Positions 35,526 to 45,529 of a stretch of DNA of 64,000 nt are shown here, piece by piece. Source of the stretch: Alcanivorax sp. (GTDB lineage Bacteria > Pseudomonadota > Gammaproteobacteria > Pseudomonadales > Alcanivoracaceae); NCBI RefSeq assembly GCF_002733835.1, contig NZ_NVWY01000002.1:114632-178631 (forward strand). Reading direction: 5' to 3'. Under the pieces are notes generated by a model. The model was not told the origin of the DNA and ran no database searches. It was given only the letters and a program-made list of their open reading frames with translations. Each line of letters starts with the position of its first letter. Position 1 is the first letter of the stretch. A program made the position numbers and the translations under genes.

Positions 35526-37907
35526 TTAACTGCGTAGTTTGGCGCGGGCCGGGTCCGGCTTGAGCAGGAAGCGAGCCAGAGCCGGCAGAAGCCACAGGGC
35601 ACCGATCATGTTCCACAGGAACATAAAGGTCAGCAGGATGCCCATGTCCGCCTGGAACTTGATGGAACTGAAGACCCAGAAGACAACACCCACCGCCAGG
35701 GTAATCCCGGTGAACGCCACCGCTTTACCTGTAGTTTTCAGGGTCTGCTTGTAGGCATCTTCCAGTTCCATACCCTGCTTCAGGTATTCAGACAGCTTGC
35801 TGTAGATATAAATGCCGTAATCCACACCGATACCTACACCCAAAGCGATCACCGGCAGAGTCGCGACTTTTACGCCGATACCCAGGTGAGCCATCAGTGC
35901 CTGACAGAGAATGGAGGTAAGCCCCAGCGGTACAATGATACAAATCACCGCACGGAAAGAGCGGAAAGCGATCAGGATCAGTACCGACACCACCGCATAA
36001 ACCAGAGCCAGCATCGGGTACTGGCTGGCGGCGATGGTTTGGTTGGTGGCCGCTTCCACGCCGGCGTTACCGGAGGCCAGCTTCAGCTCCATCACATCCT
36101 TGTTGTTACGAGCCTCGGCAAAGTCAGCCACTGCACCGGTAACACGCTCCAACGTTTCAGCCTTGTGATCGTCCAGGAACACATAAACCGGTGTCAGCGA
36201 GCAATCCAGGTTGTACAGGCTGTCCGGCATGAAACTCATGACGTTATTCAGCGCATACTGGTCCCGGGAAATGGTCGCCCACTTCATGGACCCTTCATTC
36301 ATGTTGGTCGAGATCAGCTTCGTCGCAGACGCGATGGTCGTCACGTCTTGCACCCCTTCCACATTGCGCAGGTTCCACGCCAGGTCATCCACGATTTGCA
36401 TGGCCGCATAGGTGTTACAGGATTCCACCGGGGTCTTGCCCATAACCACCAGTACGTCCGCACTCACTGAGTAATTGGATACCAGGAAGTTGACGTCATG
36501 GTTGTAGCGGTAGCGAGGTTTGGGCTCATAACCACGGGGGCAATCCATGTCTTCACACGGGTCCGGCCACAATTCGGGCGCCCCTTTGTCCAGATCACCA
36601 ATTTTCAGGTCCTGGCTCAGATAAATACCGGCACCGTAACCCGCCACTGCCACAGCGATGGACAGCGCGGCCAGTGGGGTGCGAGTAAAGCGGGCAAACA
36701 ATCCTGCCAACGGATGATCTTTTTTCTCCCCTGCCTGAATCTTGCGAACGGAAGCTCCGCTCACGCCCAGATAAGACAGTACCAGCGGCACCACCACCAG
36801 GTTGGAAATAATAATCACCGCCACACCAATACTGGCTGCCATGGCCAGCTCACGGATCACACCCACATCAATCATGTAGAGAGTGAGGAAGCCGATGGCA
36901 TCCGACACCAGTGCCACCATGCCCGGCACACACAGCGCCTGGAAGGTAGAGCGTGCCGAATCCAGCGAGCTACGCCCTTCTGCGGCGTAGTTGGCCAGGG
37001 TGTTAACGATCTGAACACCGTGGGATACCGCAATGGCAAACACCAGGAACGGCACCAGCATGGAATAGGGATCGATGGTGAAGCCCAGGCTGCTGACAAT
37101 GCCCAGCTGCCAGATAACGGCCACAAAGGAGCAGGCCGTCACGGTCAGTGCACTGCGCAGGCAGCGGGTATCGATTAACAGCAGAAGCGCGATCAGCCCC
37201 AGGGTGAAGAAGAAGAACATGGCCACTTCTTCCGCTGCCGCCATCACGTCACCAGCTTTTTTTGCCAGGCCGACAATGTGAATGCGAACGTTCGGGTATT
37301 TATCCTGATACTTGCCGCGGATCTCTTCCAGCCGGGCGGACAGAACCGGAATATCGACACCGTCATCGCCCAGCGCATCCAGCAAATAGGCGTGTACTAC
37401 GCTGGACTGGAAGTTATCGGCGACCAGACGGCCCACCTGCCCGGAACGCAGCACGTTGGTGCGCAGTTGTTCCAGCGAATCTTGCGAGCCATCGTAGCCT
37501 GCAGGAATCACTTCCCCGCCCTGAAAGCCCTGTTCGGTCACTTCGTTCCAGCGTACATTGCTGGTCCACAGTGAACGGATTTTGCTCGGATCAACGCCTT
37601 CCAGCGCGAACACTTCGTCAGTGATTTCTTTCAACGCATTGACATAGTCTTCGTTGAAAATGTCATCGCCTTGAGTTTCCGCAACAATCACGCGGACATC
37701 ATTACCCAAGCTCAAGTCATTTTGGTGTTCGAGGAAGTTCTGAATATAAGGATGATCCAGCGGAACCATCTTGCGGATATCGGTGTTCAGTTGGATCTTG
37801 CTAGCCTGGAACCCCAACAGCACGGTGGCTGCGATAAAGGCCAGCAGAATCAGGGGCCGAACAGCAAACAGCCCACTGGCAATACTTTTGGAAATACGAC
37901 CTGACAT
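35526..37907 (-). CDS. RND/MMPL-family lipid exporter
   Basis: 793 residues. About twelve membrane helices in two halves, each preceded by a large periplasmic loop. Helices include PLILLAFIAATVLLGF, EVAMFFFFTLGLIALLLLI, TVTACSFVAVIWQLGIVSSL, and in the second half LALVYAVVSVLILIAF and IIVPLGLTSILCQALMAHLG. GVGIGVDYGIYIYSKL is the helix segment with acidic residue typical of proton-coupled RND proteins. Family members move lipids or hydrophobic molecules (MmpL, HpnN). It is the last gene of the cluster with YCF48, DUF1329 and DUF1302 genes, 11 bp after the YCF48 gene. Cargo unknown. Confidence 0.88.
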   Translation of the reverse strand: MSGRISKSIASGLFAVRPLILLAFIAATVLLGFQASKIQLNTDIRKMVPLDHPYIQNFLEHQNDLSLGNDVRVIVAETQGDDIFNEDYVNALKEITDEVFALEGVDPSKIRSLWTSNVRWNEVTEQGFQGGEVIPAGYDGSQDSLEQLRTNVLRSGQVGRLVADNFQSSVVHAYLLDALGDDGVDIPVLSARLEEIRGKYQDKYPNVRIHIVGLAKKAGDVMAAAEEVAMFFFFTLGLIALLLLIDTRCLRSALTVTACSFVAVIWQLGIVSSLGFTIDPYSMLVPFLVFAIAVSHGVQIVNTLANYAAEGRSSLDSARSTFQALCVPGMVALVSDAIGFLTLYMIDVGVIRELAMAASIGVAVIIISNLVVVPLVLSYLGVSGASVRKIQAGEKKDHPLAGLFARFTRTPLAALSIAVAVAGYGAGIYLSQDLKIGDLDKGAPELWPDPCEDMDCPRGYEPKPRYRYNHDVNFLVSNYSVSADVLVVMGKTPVESCNTYAAMQIVDDLAWNLRNVEGVQDVTTIASATKLISTNMNEGSMKWATISRDQYALNNVMSFMPDSLYNLDCSLTPVYVFLDDHKAETLERVTGAVADFAEARNNKDVMELKLASGNAGVEAATNQTIAASQYPMLALVYAVVSVLILIAFRSFRAVICIIVPLGLTSILCQALMAHLGIGVKVATLPVIALGVGIGVDYGIYIYSKLSEYLKQGMELEDAYKQTLKTTGKAVAFTGITLAVGVVFWVFSSIKFQADMGILLTFMFLWNMIGALWLLPALARFLLKPDPARAKLRS

Positions 37908-37918
37908 TGCTGAGCCCC

Positions 37919-39010
37919 TTATTTAACGTCTTCAATCACGCGCAATCCACCCTGCCCGGCGACAAGAATGCCACCTGCATCACGGGGAAGAACTGCGGAG
38001 ATAGAATCGCGATCCGGCAAGAACCGCAGGGAGAAAGATTGACCGCCATCATGGCTGGTAAGGATGCCACCGGCGTTAGTGACCAGTACCACGGTGCCAT
38101 CCGCCAGTACCGTGCCATCGTTAACACCACGGCTCAGCTTTGAGGGGATTTTCACCCAACTGCGACCCCGATTGGCCGTCAACCACACATTGCCCTGCAG
38201 GCCGTAAGTGAGCGCTTTATAATCAGAGATCGCCGTCACCCCGAACAGGGTGCCGCTGTAAGGGCTTTGCAGTTTTTCCCAGCTCATGCCTTTATCAGCT
38301 GAGTGGAACATCACGCCTTTTTCGCCCACCACGTAACGATCGTTTCCACCTTTGGCAGCGGCATAGTCATACAAATGCCAGCCATCACGGTTATCCAGAC
38401 GATCCAGAGCTTTATTCCAGGTTTCACCACCATCGGTGGTTTGCAGGAAGTAGCCATATCCTCCCACAGCAACGGCACGATCACGGCTATCACAGAACAC
38501 ATCCAGCAACGGTGCACCGGAGGTATCTACCGGTGCCATGGCAGCACTATCGCCATAGAGATCGTCGCCTTCATCACCGTAGGCATCATCACCATAGGGG
38601 TCGCCATAGAGATCATCCATGGCGTAGTCATCCAGCTCCTCCTCAACCGGCGCCGCATCCTCCTCGCCGCTACCCAAGGGGTCACTGTACTGCACGGTCC
38701 AGGTTTCACCGCCATCATCACTGCCCAGTACCACCGCATCGTGGCCAACGGCCCAGCCATGGCGGGCATCAGCAAAACACACCGAGGTGAGCAGTACTTC
38801 AGATGGCGTTACCGCCTGCTTCCAGTGATCGCCTTGATCATCGGAATAGAGAATTTTACCCCGGTCACCCACAGCAACGACCCGGCTATCCGCATAAGCG
38901 ATATCCAGATAATTGTTAGCCGTGACCAGTGGAGCATCATTCGTAACGAAATCTGCCTGCAGGGGCGCAGACAGCATGGCCGACAGAGCCATTAACACTG
39001 TTTTTTTCAT
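37919..39010 (-). CDS. YCF48/Hcf136-like beta-propeller protein
   Basis: 363 residues with signal peptide MKKTVLMALSAMLSAPLQA. The mature protein is a BNR/YCF48 propeller with repeats such as DDGGETWTVQYS, TDGGETWNKAL, ADKGMSWEKLQ, ANRGRSWVKI and HDGGQSFSLRF. A strongly acidic insertion with repeated YGD(D/E) units (DDLYGDPYGDDAYGD) lies at about 133-155 between repeats. In plastids the homologue helps assemble photosystem II; in non-photosynthetic bacteria the role is unknown, and it travels with DUF1329/DUF1302 and MMPL genes. It starts after a hairpin at 39053-39093. Confidence 0.85.
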   Translation of the reverse strand: MKKTVLMALSAMLSAPLQADFVTNDAPLVTANNYLDIAYADSRVVAVGDRGKILYSDDQGDHWKQAVTPSEVLLTSVCFADARHGWAVGHDAVVLGSDDGGETWTVQYSDPLGSGEEDAAPVEEELDDYAMDDLYGDPYGDDAYGDEGDDLYGDSAAMAPVDTSGAPLLDVFCDSRDRAVAVGGYGYFLQTTDGGETWNKALDRLDNRDGWHLYDYAAAKGGNDRYVVGEKGVMFHSADKGMSWEKLQSPYSGTLFGVTAISDYKALTYGLQGNVWLTANRGRSWVKIPSKLSRGVNDGTVLADGTVVLVTNAGGILTSHDGGQSFSLRFLPDRDSISAVLPRDAGGILVAGQGGLRVIEDVK

Positions 39011-39052
39011 TGTCCCTTACTCTTCCCGAGGGCCCCGTTCCAGGGCCGAGCA

Positions 39053-39127
39053 CAAAACGACCGGGGGCCATGGGTGGCGTCCCGGTCGTTTTGCCTTGCC
39101 GGCTTCATTGAGCCGGCATTTTTTATA
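39053..39127 (-). terminator. Hairpin pair between DUF1329 and YCF48 genes
   Basis: A 13-bp stem CAAAACGACCGGG (39053-39065) pairs with CCCGGTCGTTTTG (39081-39093); on the minus strand it is followed by TTTTG. A second hairpin, GCCGGCT/AGCCGGC, lies at about 39099-39120 with T's on the plus side. It probably terminates part of the transcript, giving lower expression of the YCF48 and MMPL genes. Confidence 0.6.
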
Positions 39128-39128
39128 A

Positions 39129-40535
39129 TTAACGACCGCGGCGACGTAGCGCTGCCGGGTGGAAATAACGATCGCCCGGTACCGGCTGGCTGTAATCCAG
39201 GATGGAAGACTCTTCGTTATCCAGGAACTGCACGTGGTAACGCTGAGCACGCAGGTCGTGGAAGGTATCCAGAGCCGTCCACTGGGTCGGCACTTCGTAG
39301 TAGTTCTTGATGTAAGCCAAGCTCACGCGCCACAGCTCGCCACGACGGTCGTACTGGTCGATGGCGGCAATCTGCCAGGAATCCGCATCAATATAGAAAC
39401 GACGCTTCTGGTAGATGTGTCGCTCACCTTCTTTCAGGTTTGCTTCCACCACCCAGACGCGATGCAGTTCCCAACGCTGGTAATCCGCATTGACGTGCCC
39501 TGGCTGCAGCAAGGTCTCGTACTTCACATCCGGGCTATCCAGCTTGTAGTTGTTGTACGGGATGAACATTTCCACTGGTTTCTCGCTAACCAGCTTCCAG
39601 TTGTACTTGTCCGGCGCACCGTTATACATATCGGTGTCGTCTGCCGTACGCAGGCCATCGGCCGCCGCAATCGGCGTGTCGTAAGCCAGGTTGGGTGCAC
39701 GACGCACGCGACGCTGGCCGGCATTGTAGCCCCAAGCTTGGCGCGGCATTTTTTGTTGGTCCAGCATTTCGTGTACCAGTACCGCACCGCCAGCCAGACG
39801 TGCCGGCGCTTTGGTGAAGGACAGGTAGTAGAAAATGATGTTATCCAGGGAGTCAAAGTTGTACTTCGGATCGTAATAACGGAAATACACTTCCTGCTGT
39901 GAGGTAATCAGCGAGTAGGCACCGCTACGCTGAACGGCCACTTCTGACGCACGACGCACCACGTACAGACCACGCCAGCGCAGAATGTGATTCCAGATTG
40001 CCTGCTTGGCTTTCTGCTCGTTAGTACCGCTCAGAATCGGGAATGGAATGCCGCCGAATGCATTGTCCACGCCGGTTTCACCCAGCTTGGCCTTGGTGGC
40101 GTTGCTTTTGGTGTTGTCGTACACCCATTGCGGCGCAGACGTAGAGCGGTGGCTCGGGTACACATTCAGCTTGAAGGTATCCGGGTAGGTTTTCAGCATG
40201 GCCTGCACACCGTCCGGCACCTTGTCCGCATACTGGGACACGTTCTGGGCGTTGATGGTGAAGGCGATTTTGTCAGACTTGTACGGGTCCGGGTGATGCT
40301 GGCCCGGACGAGTGTACTCCTTGGGGATATCCTTGCGCTGGATGCCGCCGGTGTAATCCGGGATACCCAGACCTGTAGAGGTAGCTTTGCCGTTGCCCTT
40401 GATCTGTGCACCGAAAGGCGTCAGGGATGTACCCAGTTTCGCCGCTTCCTGGCTGGAAACACCAGCGTGCACATTGGCCGCTACGCTCAGAGACAGTGCC
40501 AGTGCACCACCCATTGCGGTCAATTTCTTCAACAT
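39129..40535 (-). CDS. DUF1329-family protein
   Basis: 468 residues with signal peptide MLKKLTAMGGALALSLSVAANVHA. The body matches DUF1329: SQEAAKLGTSLTPFGAQIKG, IPDYTGGIQRKDIP, YNAGQRRVRRAPNLAYDTP, LVSEKPVEMFIPYNNYKLD, HRVWVVEANLKEG and RRFYIDADSWQIAAID. The fold is related to LolA/LolB-type lipid binders, so a periplasmic role in lipid or lipoprotein movement is expected. It is usually followed by or preceded by a DUF1302 gene, as here. A hairpin separates it from each neighbour. Confidence 0.9.
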   Translation of the reverse strand: MLKKLTAMGGALALSLSVAANVHAGVSSQEAAKLGTSLTPFGAQIKGNGKATSTGLGIPDYTGGIQRKDIPKEYTRPGQHHPDPYKSDKIAFTINAQNVSQYADKVPDGVQAMLKTYPDTFKLNVYPSHRSTSAPQWVYDNTKSNATKAKLGETGVDNAFGGIPFPILSGTNEQKAKQAIWNHILRWRGLYVVRRASEVAVQRSGAYSLITSQQEVYFRYYDPKYNFDSLDNIIFYYLSFTKAPARLAGGAVLVHEMLDQQKMPRQAWGYNAGQRRVRRAPNLAYDTPIAAADGLRTADDTDMYNGAPDKYNWKLVSEKPVEMFIPYNNYKLDSPDVKYETLLQPGHVNADYQRWELHRVWVVEANLKEGERHIYQKRRFYIDADSWQIAAIDQYDRRGELWRVSLAYIKNYYEVPTQWTALDTFHDLRAQRYHVQFLDNEESSILDYSQPVPGDRYFHPAALRRRGR

Positions 40536-40554
40536 GATTGCTCTCCGTTAAAAA

Positions 40555-40574
40555 CAGGCCGGCACGCCGGCCTG
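40555..40574 (-). terminator. Intrinsic terminator between DUF1302 and DUF1329 genes
   Basis: CAGGCCGGC (40555-40563), loop of 2, GCCGGCCTG (40566-40574); on the minus strand it is followed by TTTTT. It lies 8 bp after the DUF1302 stop and before the DUF1329 ribosome site GGAGAG, so it acts as a partial stop inside the cluster. Confidence 0.75.
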
Positions 40575-40581
40575 GAACAAA

Positions 40582-42582
40582 TTAGAAAGAGTACTTAACA
40601 GAAACCGAAGCGTTGTTCCGGTCGGCCAGTTTGTTGGAATATTTGGCGCCCCAGAAGGTGGTACCAGACATGGCCACTTCCAGGTTGTTCAAGTACAGGA
40701 AACTCACACCCAGGGTGGCTGCTTTACGGTCTTCCATAAAGTTGCCGCCAATCGGAGAGTTACCTTCGACATCATGGGCAAAACGGATACTGGGGCTCAT
40801 CGAAATACCGGCCATGACATTGCTGTAATCTGCTTTCAAGACTGCACGGTAGCCCCAAGAGGTGGGGTCCAGACCATAATCATCAGTTTCATTCTTATCC
40901 GCAACACCATCACCATTGCCGTTCAAAATATCAGCTTCGCTACCCAGAATTGCAGCGGTAGAGTTGTAGTACTCACCAGATGTTTCAAGCCCTTCTACAT
41001 GCTCAATGCCCAATTCCAACAAGGCAATCAAACCATCGGAGCCGAAAGTGGGACCAAAGTTGAAGATGCTAACCAAAGAACCGTTATAGCTTTCCACTTC
41101 GTCATAAAAATAGTACAGCTGTCCTTCGTCGACGAGTGTAGAGCCTTTAAGGCAGCTACCCCCTATCTCCGCACGCACACAATGGTTTGTCAGAGAATCA
41201 ATTGTGGGTGCGGAATTTGCAGCAGCCCCTGCCAGGGCAGAAATCAGGTTATCCCCCACTTCGTTGATAATGGCTCTTTTCGGGCGGTAAGCCAGCTCGC
41301 CCGCCAGCGACATATTGCCAATGCTAGTGTTGAAGCTGGCACCAAACATGTCCTGATCTTCAACATAGGCCATTTGGTATTCAGTGGTATCAATAGTATT
41401 AGCAATCCCTACCGGATTGCCTGCCCCACCAGTATTAATGTTATTTAGCCGAGCGCCTACGATCGGCGTTTTTGCATGGGTTCGGGTGTAATACAGAGCA
41501 AACTCAGTCCCGTTGAGGCCTTCAGCAAAATACCGGTAGGCCAGACCGAATTGGCCACTATCGGAAGCTTCTTTATCACGAATGCGATCTACCGTTACCT
41601 GGGTCGCTTCATATTGATAGTCGCCGAATTGAGAGGTATAAGCAGCGAAAGCAGTCTCAAGACCAGGAGCACCAGCACTCAGAGCCACAACACGACCATC
41701 GATGATCACATTATCGGCACCCTTGCCCGGGAAGGCATCATGGGTGGAGAAGTAAGTACCCGTTGGCGCATCTTCCGAGTTCTTCCAGTCCAGCTGGTAG
41801 AACGCCTCAAGGGTGGAATTGAAAGTCAAGCCATAGGAGAAGTACAAGCTATTGAGGGGAAGCAAGGCCTCTTTGATTTCAGAACCCGGCAGACGCAAGG
41901 CATTCAGATCAAAATAGTTGGCAGTGTTAACACCATTCTGCATGAACAGCGCCTCACCCCAGTTAATCACCTGCTGACCAAGACGTACGTTCAGGGGGCG
42001 ATCGAACATATCGAAGTTACCCCACACATACGCATCCAGCAGACGCGCACGCTGGCCCGCATAGCGCTCGGCGTCACGGGTAAAATCATCACCCGTGCCA
42101 TTGTTCGCATAATCCGAATAGGTGGCGTAACGGCTAAAACCATTGCCTGGGAAATACGGAGCAGACGCATTCAGAACACCACCGTCATGATTGCCACCCA
42201 TGATCACCTGATCATAGAACGCCGTACCACGCAGGAACATGCCGTACTTGCCCTGCCAGCTCAGATCCAGCTCCGGGGTGATTTTATACACCAGAGAGGC
42301 CAGGCCCGTATCGTAGTTATTATTGGCATCGTTCTTGTTGATCTGAGAACCGTAACCGGCCTTGGTCATGTCCACCACATCACCGGTGGCTGCCAACATG
42401 GAGTCTTGCCCTTCGGTCCGGAACAAGGCACCTACAGACAAGGTCGTATCCAGTCGCCCGGACCAGTCCGGGTTTTCAAAATCCAGTTGAACCGCTGAAG
42501 CAGGAAGGGACAGCCCGGTAAGGGCAGTGATGCTGGCGACAGCCATCGCCAGCCTGGTTTTACGCAGGTGATTATTATTCAT
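40582..42582 (-). CDS. DUF1302-family outer-membrane protein
   Basis: 666 residues. Signal peptide about 1-30 ending PASAVQLDFENPDWSGRLDT. Long beta-strand-rich body with family blocks such as GSQINKNDANNNYDTGLASL, VRLGQQVINWGEALFMQNGV and RFAHDVEGNSPIGGNFMEDR, ending in a C-terminal strand ASVSVKYSF with terminal Phe typical of outer-membrane barrels. It is the first gene of a minus-strand cluster with DUF1329, YCF48 and MMPL, and should form the outer-membrane part of a lipid-handling or export system. Substrate unknown. Confidence 0.9.
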   Translation of the reverse strand: MNNNHLRKTRLAMAVASITALTGLSLPASAVQLDFENPDWSGRLDTTLSVGALFRTEGQDSMLAATGDVVDMTKAGYGSQINKNDANNNYDTGLASLVYKITPELDLSWQGKYGMFLRGTAFYDQVIMGGNHDGGVLNASAPYFPGNGFSRYATYSDYANNGTGDDFTRDAERYAGQRARLLDAYVWGNFDMFDRPLNVRLGQQVINWGEALFMQNGVNTANYFDLNALRLPGSEIKEALLPLNSLYFSYGLTFNSTLEAFYQLDWKNSEDAPTGTYFSTHDAFPGKGADNVIIDGRVVALSAGAPGLETAFAAYTSQFGDYQYEATQVTVDRIRDKEASDSGQFGLAYRYFAEGLNGTEFALYYTRTHAKTPIVGARLNNINTGGAGNPVGIANTIDTTEYQMAYVEDQDMFGASFNTSIGNMSLAGELAYRPKRAIINEVGDNLISALAGAAANSAPTIDSLTNHCVRAEIGGSCLKGSTLVDEGQLYYFYDEVESYNGSLVSIFNFGPTFGSDGLIALLELGIEHVEGLETSGEYYNSTAAILGSEADILNGNGDGVADKNETDDYGLDPTSWGYRAVLKADYSNVMAGISMSPSIRFAHDVEGNSPIGGNFMEDRKAATLGVSFLYLNNLEVAMSGTTFWGAKYSNKLADRNNASVSVKYSF

Positions 42583-42813
42583 GTAGCTCTCCGAATTGCC
42601 ATGCGCATGGCTTTATTGTTTTTTACTCGGGCAACAGCAGCTCCCATTTGCAACAGGTCCCATCATTCTTCCTGATACAAACCACCGCCCGAGCTAATGC
42701 ATAATTCTTACACATCACGAAAAAAAATAAATCCCCTGTGTACTCTATTATTAACGACTAGCCGGTCATCCCGTTATTCGCCCCGTACAGCTCCATCAGG
42801 CGACTCCCGGAAA

Positions 42814-45423
42814 TCAGGATGAAAGTATACGGCCCAGTACTTCTGCCACGTTACCAGATGCATTTTTTTGCACATTGGCAAGCACTTCTGCCAGCCGCTC
42901 CCGGCGCTGCGGTTCAAGCCGAGGCAAGCGCGCCGCACCATTGGCAAGGCGGGCCGCCACCTGCGGATTGATGGCATCCAGCCGGGACAGTGCCTGAGCA
43001 AACAACCGGTAGCCCTCCCCATTTTCCGCATGGAAGGCTGACGGGTTGCCATTGGTGAATGTACCCACCAGTGCCCTCACCCGATTTGGCGTTTTCCAGT
43101 CAAAGGCCGGGTGTTCGAGCAGGCCATTGACTCGCTCGACGGTCTGCTCGCCCGGCACCGTAGCCTGCACCGCAAACCACTGATCCATCACCAGCGCCTC
43201 TTCCTGCCAACGCTCGGCAAACTGTGCCAGTGCCTGATCAGCCCCCGGCAAGCCATGGTGCACCAGTACCTTCAGCGCGCCCAGCTCTTCGCTCATGCAC
43301 AGGGGAAGCTCGAACAGTTCCACCGCCAATCGCGCCGCTTCGTCGTGTCCGCCTGCTGCCAAAAAGTCCAGTGCCAGATTACGTAATTGCCGCCGCCCCA
43401 TGGCACGGCCATCCATGCTCAATTCCGTCGCCAGCAGGTTTTCTGCCAGCGACAGCCAGTACGGTTGCAGAGCCTTGCCCAGTGCCCGTTTCATGGCACG
43501 GTGAGCCCGGTGAATGGATGCCGGGCTCAAGGGTGTATGCCGGTCACCCAATGCCACTTCACTGGGCAAGGTGAGCAACAACGCGGCCTGAGCGGGATCT
43601 TCATCGCTGCGTGCAATGACCTGTTCCAGCACGGGCACCAGCGCCGCAGCTTCAGCATCCGCCTCCCCAGGCTCAACCACCAGCCGATCCAGGGCGGCAA
43701 AGTAAAGGCGCTGAGCCGCATTCCAGCGGCAATAGCCATCACTGTCATACGCCAGCAGTCGTGCCAGCTGCGCCTGCGTGTAGGCATAATCCAGCACCAC
43801 CGGGGCAGAGAATCCACGCAGTAACGAGGGCGTCACACCTTCAGGCACCGCGAAAGACACGGTTTGTTGCACCTGATCCACAATGATGACCTGCTCACCC
43901 TGCCCGTTCGCGCCCAGCGCACAGGGCGCACCCTGTTCATCCAGCAGGGCCAGACGGATCGGGATCACCAGAGGCTGCTTGTCCTCCTGACCGGGGGTGA
44001 CAGGAGTATGTTGCCGAAAAGTGAGGTGATATTGCCCGTCACGGTACGCGTCGGTAACGGTCAGCACCGGCGTGCCCGCCTGGCTGTACCAACGCTTGAA
44101 CTGGTCCAGATCACGGCCGGAAACGGCCTCCATGCTGGCTACGAAGTCATCACAGGTTACCGCCTTGCCATCATTTACCTCGAAATAATGGTCTGTCGCC
44201 CTGCGGAAATTCTCCGCCCCCAGCAGGTGATACTGCATGCGAACAATTTCCGCGCCCTTTTCATAAATGGTCAGGGTGTAGAAATTATCAATCTTCTGGT
44301 ATTCCTCCGGACGAACAGCGTGAGCCATGGGCCCCTGATCTTCCGGGAATTGGTGATTCACCAGGAAATCCACGTTCTCCACCCGCTGAACGGCAGCGGA
44401 ATTCATGTCCGCCGAAAACTGCTGATCGCGAAAGACCGTAAACCCTTCCTTGAGGCTTAGCTGGAACCAGTCGCGACAGGTAACCCGGTTACCGGACCAG
44501 TTATGGAAGTATTCGTGAGCCACCACGGATTCCACCCGCTGGAACCCTGCGTCTGTGGTAGTCGCGGGATGGGCCAGCACACAGGAGGTGTTGAAGATAT
44601 TCAGGCCCTTGTTTTCCATGGCCCCCATGTTGAAGTGGCTGACCGCCACGATCATGTAGATATCCAGATCGTATTCCCGGCCGTAAACCTGCTCATCCCA
44701 GCGCATGGCGTTTTTCAGCGACGCCATGGCATGGTCCAGCTTGTCCAGATCACGGTGCTCGGCATACAGGCGCAATGCCACCTTGCGCCCGGATACCGTC
44801 ACGAAAGTGTCCTCCAGACAAGCCAAGTCACCGGCCACCAGCGCAAACAGATAACAGGGTTTCGGAAACGGGTCTTCCCAGGTCACCCAGTGGCGATCCC
44901 CCTCTTCTCCCTGATCTATCGGATTGCCATTGGAGAGCAGTAGCGGATAGCGGGCCTTGTCGGCCCTTACCGTGGTAGTGAACCGGGCCAGCACATCCGG
45001 ACGATCCGGGAAAAACGTAATATGGCGAAAACCTTCCGCTTCGCACTGGGTGCAGTACATGCCATTGGACTGGTATAACCCTTCCAGCGCGGTATTTTTT
45101 TCCGGCTCAATATCCACCACAGAAGTGAGTGTGCAGACTTCAGGTAAACCCTCAACGGTTAACAAACCGTTTTCATAGTGGTAACGGTCGCTATTGAGCA
45201 CCACATCATCCAGCGCCAGAGTACGCAAGAGGAGGCCTTCACCATTGAAGGTCATTACTGTGGCGTCAGGAGAGGCAGGATTACGACGTAACGACAAGCT
45301 ACTGGTCACGGTGGTGACGCCATCGCGGATATCCACATCCAGCGCCACCCGGTCAACCAGATAGGCCGGCGGCTGGTAGTCCGCCAGACGGGTGGTTTTC
45401 ACTGCACTGTGCGCGGTTTCCAT
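42814..45423 (-). CDS. pepN: Aminopeptidase N
   Basis: 869 residues, M1 family. The exopeptidase motif GAMEN (in FNMGAMENKGLNIFN) and the zinc site HEYFHNWSGNR, with the third ligand Glu in WFQLSLKEG, are intact. It removes N-terminal residues from cytoplasmic peptides. The N-terminal domain begins around VKTTRLADYQPPAYLVDRVA. A UUCG-capped terminator at 45476-45507 separates it from the lipase gene upstream on the same strand. The length agrees with proteobacterial PepN. Confidence 0.96.
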   Translation of the reverse strand: METAHSAVKTTRLADYQPPAYLVDRVALDVDIRDGVTTVTSSLSLRRNPASPDATVMTFNGEGLLLRTLALDDVVLNSDRYHYENGLLTVEGLPEVCTLTSVVDIEPEKNTALEGLYQSNGMYCTQCEAEGFRHITFFPDRPDVLARFTTTVRADKARYPLLLSNGNPIDQGEEGDRHWVTWEDPFPKPCYLFALVAGDLACLEDTFVTVSGRKVALRLYAEHRDLDKLDHAMASLKNAMRWDEQVYGREYDLDIYMIVAVSHFNMGAMENKGLNIFNTSCVLAHPATTTDAGFQRVESVVAHEYFHNWSGNRVTCRDWFQLSLKEGFTVFRDQQFSADMNSAAVQRVENVDFLVNHQFPEDQGPMAHAVRPEEYQKIDNFYTLTIYEKGAEIVRMQYHLLGAENFRRATDHYFEVNDGKAVTCDDFVASMEAVSGRDLDQFKRWYSQAGTPVLTVTDAYRDGQYHLTFRQHTPVTPGQEDKQPLVIPIRLALLDEQGAPCALGANGQGEQVIIVDQVQQTVSFAVPEGVTPSLLRGFSAPVVLDYAYTQAQLARLLAYDSDGYCRWNAAQRLYFAALDRLVVEPGEADAEAAALVPVLEQVIARSDEDPAQAALLLTLPSEVALGDRHTPLSPASIHRAHRAMKRALGKALQPYWLSLAENLLATELSMDGRAMGRRQLRNLALDFLAAGGHDEAARLAVELFELPLCMSEELGALKVLVHHGLPGADQALAQFAERWQEEALVMDQWFAVQATVPGEQTVERVNGLLEHPAFDWKTPNRVRALVGTFTNGNPSAFHAENGEGYRLFAQALSRLDAINPQVAARLANGAARLPRLEPQRRERLAEVLANVQKNASGNVAEVLGRILSS

Positions 45424-45475
45424 TTACTGCTCCTGACAAATCACGGGAACCGCCATCATAATCGCTAGCCCAGAA

Positions 45476-45507
45476 CGACAACACCCCGCCGAAGCGGGGT
45501 GTTGTCG
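45476..45507 (-). terminator. UUCG-capped terminator after the lipase gene
   Basis: 14-bp perfect stem CGACAACACCCCGC (45476-45489) with GCGGGGTGTTGTCG (45494-45507). The loop reads TTCG on the minus strand, the very stable C(UUCG)G form. It lies 23 bp after the lipase stop (45530). The plus strand has TTTT after the stem, the minus strand TTCT. Confidence 0.8.
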
Positions 45508-45529
45508 TTTTAGCAGACTGACTTAGCTT

